Positions 60,144 through 64,000 of a stretch of 64,000 bases of DNA are shown here, in pieces. The stretch's first letter is position 1, and the number at the start of each line of letters is the position of its first letter. The translations under genes and the position numbers were made by a program. Where the stretch lies: the NCBI RefSeq assembly GCF_020297055.1, contig NZ_JAIXCQ010000008.1, forward strand, positions 1 through 64,000, given 5' to 3'. The DNA comes from Isoptericola luteus (GTDB taxonomy: Bacteria; Actinomycetota; Actinomycetes; Actinomycetales; Cellulomonadaceae). The notes below the pieces were generated by a model. The model ran no database searches, was not told the DNA's origin, and worked only from the letters and a program-made list of their open reading frames with translations.

Positions 60144-61274
60144 ATGGTGCGAAAGAGCGTCGGCGACAGTGCCAAGGACATCAGCAAGGACCTCAACTCG
60201 AAGCTCGCCTCGGTGACCGAGAAGGTCGACACCGAGAAGATCAGGGACTCCGCGACAGAGGCCGCGGCCGTCCTGGTCGACGTCGGCGCACGAGCTGCCG
60301 GCGGCGCGAAGGACAAGGCCGGTCAGGCCAAGGAATGGGCGGAACCGCGCATGGAATCGTTCCTCGAGTGGCTCACGCCGCGTGCCGAGAAGGCATGGCA
60401 GGACAGCGTGCGGGCCGCGGCGCCGCGCGTCGAGAAGGCGGCCGAGGCGGCCGGTCCGATGGTCGACACCGCGCATGACAAGATCGTGGACGACTACCTG
60501 CCTCGCGTCGTGTCGGCGTTCAACGACGCCGCCGCGCGGGCGGGCGCCGTCGCGGGGGCGGCTGCGGTCGCAGCGGCCGACGCCGCGCAGGACGCGGGCA
60601 AGAAGGCCGGCAAGCGGGCCGCGAAGCGGGCGCACGAGGCGGCCAAGGCCGCCGACAAGGCGGCCGCGAAGGCCGCCAAGGAGGCCGAGAAGGGCTCGGG
60701 CAAGGGCAAGGGACTCTTCTGGTTCCTCGCGCTGCTCGGTGCCGCCGCGGCCGGCTACACGTTCTGGCGCCGCGCCCAGCCGCAGAACGACCCCTGGGCC
60801 GAGCCGTGGGAGCAGGCTGCCAAGCCCGACTACGACGGCGCGGCACGCGACGCGCGGCACGCGGCCGCTGACGCCGCAGAGGCCGTGGGCGAGGCCGCGG
60901 GCCACGCCGTCGCCCGCGGGCGCGAGGTGGCGGACAAGGGCCGCGAGGCCGCGGAGGACGTGACCGAGAAGGTCACCGAGGCCGTGGACAAGGCCAAGGA
61001 CCGGGCGACCGGCGCCGTGGACAAGGCCACGGACGCCGCGAAGAAGGCCACGTCCCGCGGCCGCGCCGGCACCGCCCGCAAGGAGGACGGCGCGCCCACC
61101 CCGACGCCGACCACCTCGACCGGGACCACCCCGAGCGGGGCCACCTCGAGCGGGGCCAGCTCGGCCGACACCGCCGGGAAGGACGCCGCGCCCAAGCCGG
61201 TGACGCCGAAGAGCACCGCGCCCAAGCCCGGGGCTCCGAAGGACGACACGTCCGGCGGGGGCACGAAGAGCTGA
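60144..61274 (+). CDS. Ala/Lys-rich apolipoprotein-like membrane protein
   Basis: The 376-residue protein is dominated by long amphipathic helices rich in Ala, Lys and Asp/Glu (AKDISKDLNSKLASVTEKVD; AEAAGPMVDTAHDKIVDDYL; KVTEAVDKAKDRATGAVDKA). One membrane helix lies at about 190-206 (LFWFLALLGAAAAGYTFW) and the C-terminus is Pro/Thr/Ser-rich. I know similar proteins at this locus in Micrococcales but no function. ATG at 60144 is used; no strong ribosome site is visible. It is a single gene ended by a strong hairpin. Confidence 0.75.
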   Translation: MVRKSVGDSAKDISKDLNSKLASVTEKVDTEKIRDSATEAAAVLVDVGARAAGGAKDKAGQAKEWAEPRMESFLEWLTPRAEKAWQDSVRAAAPRVEKAAEAAGPMVDTAHDKIVDDYLPRVVSAFNDAAARAGAVAGAAAVAAADAAQDAGKKAGKRAAKRAHEAAKAADKAAAKAAKEAEKGSGKGKGLFWFLALLGAAAAGYTFWRRAQPQNDPWAEPWEQAAKPDYDGAARDARHAAADAAEAVGEAAGHAVARGREVADKGREAAEDVTEKVTEAVDKAKDRATGAVDKATDAAKKATSRGRAGTARKEDGAPTPTPTTSTGTTPSGATSSGASSADTAGKDAAPKPVTPKSTAPKPGAPKDDTSGGGTKS

Positions 61275-61298
61275 CCACGCCTCCGCACCGGGCGGGAC

Positions 61299-61341
61299 GA
61301 CGAAGGCCCTGCCGCACCCGAGGTGCGGCAGGGCCTTCGTC
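61299..61341. terminator. Strong bidirectional terminator
   Basis: A perfect 20-bp stem (61299-61318 and 61322-61341) with a 3-base loop separates the Ala/Lys-rich gene (+) from tRNA-Ala (-). Confidence 0.8.
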
Positions 61342-61346
61342 CGTTC

Positions 61347-61422
61347 TGGTGGAGCCAAGGGGACTCGAACCCCTAACCCCCTGCTTGCAAAGCAGGTGCG
61401 CTACCAATTGCGCCATGGCCCC
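61347..61422 (-). tRNA. tRNA-Ala (anticodon TGC)
   Basis: The 76 bases on the minus strand begin GGGGCCATGGCGCAATTGG and end with an encoded CCA (61349-61347). The anticodon loop TTGCAAG between CTGCT and the matching arm gives TGC. With tRNA-Ile upstream it reproduces the conserved ileT-alaT pair after gyrA. Confidence 0.95.
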
Positions 61423-61436
61423 CGGCGAGCGAGGTG

Positions 61437-61556
61437 TCAGTCGATCGTGTCGGTGACCTCGGACCACAGGTCACGGTCGGCGGCATCCTCGTTGAGCCGG
61501 CGCCAGACGAGGTAGCCCGCGCCGAGCGCGAGCAGGAGGACGAACAGCTTCTTCAC
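61437..61556 (-). CDS. DLW-39 family protein
   Basis: The 39-residue protein, missed by length-filtered gene calls, starts GTG at 61556 with GAGGAGG upstream. It has a short membrane helix (KKLFVLLLALGAGYLVWRRL) followed by the family-defining DLW motif (ADRDLWSEVTDTID). It lies between tRNA-Ile and tRNA-Ala, its usual place in Micrococcales. Function unknown. Confidence 0.93.
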   Translation of the reverse strand: MKKLFVLLLALGAGYLVWRRLNEDAADRDLWSEVTDTID

Positions 61557-61621
61557 GAGAACCTCCTCGTCACGGCCCTTCGGGCCGTGCCTGTCGTGGC
61601 CCGGGCCGGTGCGACCTGGAG

Positions 61622-61695
61622 TGGGGCTAGGAGGACTTGAACCTCCGACCTCTTCCTTATCAGGGAAGCGCTCTAACCGTCTGAGCTATAGCCCC
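61622..61695 (-). tRNA. tRNA-Ile (anticodon GAT)
   Basis: The 74 bases on the minus strand begin GGGGCTATAGCTCAGACGG. The anticodon loop CTGATAA between CTTCC and GGAAG gives GAT. CCA is not encoded. Confidence 0.95.
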
Positions 61696-61797
61696 ATGCA
61701 CGTGCTCCGGGGAACGCGTGCAGCACGGAACATTACCGTACGCGGACGCCCGCTCCCAAACCGGGGCGGGCGTCCGCGGGTGTGACGTCGGTCCCGC

Positions 61798-62628
61798 TCA
61801 CTCGTCGGTGAGCGTGAGGTGCACACCGCCCACGAGCGCCGCCGTGACGTTGTACAGGATGGCCATGATCGTGGCGATCGCGGTGAGCAGGACGATGTCC
61901 ACGATGGCGATGAGGACAGCGACCGACACGATCCGGTCGAACGCGATGAACTGGACGATGTTCAGCGTGCCGTTGCCGATGGTCTGCTGCAGGAAGTCCT
62001 GGATCGTGGCGAACGTGCCCATGTCGTTCAGCACGTACCAGACGACCATCGTCGCGACGACCGTGATGAGGCCGATCGCGACCGAGAGCAGGAACGCGAG
62101 CTTCATGACGGACCACGGGTCCACGCGGGAGACGGAGAGCCGCACCCGTCGCGGCCCGGCCTCGCGCGCCGCGGCGGCCGAGACCTCCGCGGTGCCGAGC
62201 GGCGCTGTCGTGCCGCCGACGCCACCCGCGGAGTAGTGCATCTGGGGCCTCGGCTCGGCCGAGGCCTGCGGGCGCTTGGTGCCGGTCGTGGGCTTCGCCT
62301 TCGCGGCGGGGGCGGGCTGGTCCGTGGTGCCCGCGGCGCGTGACGACCCGTCCGGGATGGCCGACTGCACCTTCTTGGCCGCGGAACGCGCAGCGGCCAG
62401 CGCGGCGGCGGCCGCCTTGACGGCCCCCTCCTTCACCGGCGACGAGCCCGTCGTGCTGCCGGGCGGCGGGGGCGGCGGGTCGACCTTGGCCGGCGCGCTC
62501 ACCTTCATCGGCGCGCTCATCGGCACCGGGCTCTTGCGGTGCGTCTGCTCGTCGATCTCGGAGCCGTGGTGCGCCGCCGGCACCGACGTGGCGCTCGTCG
62601 ACCCGCCCGACGCGGTGTTCTCCGTCAT
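61798..62628 (-). CDS. DUF3566 membrane protein downstream of gyrA
   Basis: The 276-residue protein has a disordered Pro/Ala/Lys-rich N-terminal half and a C-terminal DUF3566 domain with RRVRLSVSRVDPWSVMKLAF, two membrane helices (LLSVAIGLITVVATMVVWYV and VLIAIVDIVLLTAIATIMAI) and FALYN-type end (YNVTAALVGGVHLTL). ATG at 62628 shares one base with the gyrA stop (TGATG), so they are coupled. Its role is unknown; it is always next to gyrA in this group. Confidence 0.93.
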   Translation of the reverse strand: MTENTASGGSTSATSVPAAHHGSEIDEQTHRKSPVPMSAPMKVSAPAKVDPPPPPPGSTTGSSPVKEGAVKAAAAALAAARSAAKKVQSAIPDGSSRAAGTTDQPAPAAKAKPTTGTKRPQASAEPRPQMHYSAGGVGGTTAPLGTAEVSAAAAREAGPRRVRLSVSRVDPWSVMKLAFLLSVAIGLITVVATMVVWYVLNDMGTFATIQDFLQQTIGNGTLNIVQFIAFDRIVSVAVLIAIVDIVLLTAIATIMAILYNVTAALVGGVHLTLTDE

Positions 62629-64000
62629 CAGTCCTCGTCCCCGCTGCTCTTCTGCTCGTCGGCGGCCTGTCCGTCCACGCTAACCGACTCCTCGTTCTCC
62701 GACTCCTCGTCGGCGCGTCGCTCGACGTTGCGGGCCACGGCGATGATGCGGTCCCCCTTGTCGGGCTTGGCGAAGGTGACGCCCTGCGTGGTGCGGCCGG
62801 TGAGGTTCACCCCTGCCACAGCGGACCGCACGATCTTGCCACGCTCCATGATCACGAGCACCTCGTCATCAGACTCCGTGACCAGGGCCCCCACGAGGTC
62901 TCCACGAGCCTCCACAAGGTTCGCCACCTTGATGCCGAACCCGGCCCTGCCCTGCACCCGGTACTCGGTGATCCGCGTGCGCTTGGCGAAGCCGCCCTCG
63001 GTGACCACGAACAGCTCGGTGCCGGGCGTCACGACGTCCGCGTTGAGCAGCTCGTCGTCGTCGCGGAACTTCATGCCGGTGACGCCGGACGTCGCACGAC
63101 CGAGCGGGCGCAGGGTGTCGTCGTCGGCGGGGAACCGGATCGACTGCCCCTTGCGGGACACGAGGATGAGGTGGTCGTCGGCGTTGACCAGGCGAGCCGC
63201 CACGAGCTCGTCGGGCGTCCCGTCCTCGTCCTCGCGCAGGTTGATGGCGATGAGGCCGCCCGAGCGCGGCGAGTTGTACTCCCCGAGGCGCGTCTTCTTC
63301 ACGACGCCGCGGCGGGTGGCGAGGACGAGGTAGTCGGCCGCCTCGTAGTCGGGCAGGTCGAGCACCTGAGCGATGCGCTCGCCCGGCTGGAACGCGAGCA
63401 TGTTCGCCACGTGCTGGCCCTTGGCGTCGCGCCCGCCCTCGGGCAGCTCGTACCCCTTGGCACGGTAGACGCGGCCGAGGTTCGTGAAGAACAGCAGCCA
63501 GTGGTGCGTCGTCGTGACGAAGAAGTGCTCGACGATGTCGTCCTCGCGCAGCGCCGCCCCGCGGACGCCCTTGCCGCCGCGCCGCTGGGCACGGTAGCTG
63601 TCCGAGCGGGTGCGCTTCGCGTACCCGCCGCGGGTGATCGTGACGACGACCTCTTCCTCGGGGATGAGGTCCTCGATCGACATGTCGCCGTCGTACGGGA
63701 GCACCGTCGTGCGGCGCTCGTCGCCGAAGCGGTCGACGACGGTGTCCATCTCGTCGCCGACGATCGTGCGCTGCCGCTCCGGCTTGGCCAGGATGTCCTC
63801 GTAGTCCTTGATCTGGCGCTCGAGCTCGGCGTGCTGGTCGATGATCTTCTGCCGCTCGAGGGCGGCCAGACGGCGCAGCTGGAGCGCGAGGATCGCGTTG
63901 GCCTGCTGCTCGTCGACGTCGAGGAGCTCCATCAGCCCGGTGCGGGCCTGCTCGGCGTCGGGGGAGCGGCGGATCAGCGCGATGACCTCGTCGAGCGCGT
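62628..64000 (-). CDS. gyrA: DNA gyrase subunit A, 3' part (cut by window edge)
   Basis: The last 457 codons are present. The coiled coil with [20 protein letters not shown] is followed by the C-terminal beta-pinwheel DNA-wrapping domain. It contains the GyrA-box [10 protein letters not shown] and the repeated blades [38 protein letters not shown]. The end is acidic ([20 protein letters not shown]). Together with GyrB (not in the window) it introduces negative supercoils. The quinolone-resistance region lies outside the window. Confidence 0.97.
   Translation of the reverse strand, partial: ALDEVIALIRRSPDAEQARTGLMELLDVDEQQANAILALQLRRLAALERQKIIDQHAELERQIKDYEDILAKPERQRTIVGDEMDTVVDRFGDERRTTVLPYDGDMSIEDLIPEEEVVVTITRGGYAKRTRSDSYRAQRRGGKGVRGAALREDDIVEHFFVTTTHHWLLFFTNLGRVYRAKGYELPEGGRDAKGQHVANMLAFQPGERIAQVLDLPDYEAADYLVLATRRGVVKKTRLGEYNSPRSGGLIAINLREDEDGTPDELVAARLVNADDHLILVSRKGQSIRFPADDDTLRPLGRATSGVTGMKFRDDDELLNADVVTPGTELFVVTEGGFAKRTRITEYRVQGRAGFGIKVANLVEARGDLVGALVTESDDEVLVIMERGKIVRSAVAGVNLTGRTTQGVTFAKPDKGDRIIAVARNVERRADEESENEESVSVDGQAADEQKSSGDED

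Overview
The window is very GC-rich DNA from an actinobacterium, most likely a Micrococcales member of the Cellulomonas / Cellulosimicrobium / Promicromonospora type. That placement is an inference from GC content, frequent GTG starts, leaderless promoters, a secreted pectinase and the gene order at the right end. The order gyrA - DUF3566 - tRNA-Ile - DLW-39 - tRNA-Ala - ppiA - rhomboid - crgA - DUF881 - srtE - pabA - pknB - pknA - pbpA - rodA - pstP - fhaB - fhaA - tRNA-Leu is the standard actinobacterial origin-proximal block. Since gyrA is read leftwards and cut by the right edge, oriC should lie just to the right.

Region by region: (1) 1-1.1 kb, the C-terminal end of a HINT-type polymorphic toxin followed by its probable immunity gene. 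(2) 1.2-6.7 kb, a quinone oxidoreductase, then metF-metE behind a SAM-IV-like riboswitch whose P1 helix covers the metF Shine-Dalgarno, then an FBP-type zinc protein. (3) 6.8-14.8 kb, two small membrane proteins, a secreted gamma-glutamyltransferase, a FAD/Fe-S oxidase coupled to a TRIC-type channel, a P-loop kinase-like protein, a NUDIX hydrolase and a small LuxR-type regulator. (4) 15-20.2 kb, the glycine cleavage operon gcvP-gcvT-gcvH under a tandem glycine riboswitch; gcvP carries an in-frame 104-bp palindromic insert. (5) 20.2-26.1 kb, small membrane proteins, a LysR regulator with a palindrome over its own start, an EEP nuclease, an aminotransferase and a DUF1992 protein. (6) 26.3-29.9 kb, a probable D-amino-acid catabolic cluster (RidA, D-serine-dehydratase-like enzyme, N-acyl-D-amino-acid deacylase). 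(7) 30-35.1 kb, an alpha/beta hydrolase, GNAT, LMW tyrosine phosphatase, NmrA-like protein, a candidate small gene or sRNA, a CBS-GGDEF protein and IPP isomerase. (8) 35.2-38.1 kb, a large secreted PL1-PL9-CBM pectate lyase with two LacI-type operators at its promoter. (9) 38.2-40.7 kb, a DUF3800 protein, an HxlR remnant and a MerR/SDR pair. (10) 40.7-45.9 kb, a decayed accessory island with three copies of a roughly 93-bp repeat, a frameshifted epoxide hydrolase, a class I Fic toxin-antitoxin pair whose toxin is split by a 10-bp tandem duplication, and a transposase-like remnant, ending at tRNA-Leu(CAG). (11) 46-64 kb, the conserved cell-division, cell-wall and kinase block up to gyrA.

Functionally, metF/metE supply methionine and probably respond to SAM, and gcvPTH degrades glycine and feeds methylene-THF to MetF. 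The fha-pstP-rodA-pbpA-pknA-pknB operon, read with 4-base overlaps, couples Ser/Thr phosphosignalling to peptidoglycan elongation. Two tracts of uninterrupted G/C (16.6-16.8 and 26.1-26.3 kb) look like sequencing artefacts at a TGTGAGC inverted repeat and should not be read as biology.
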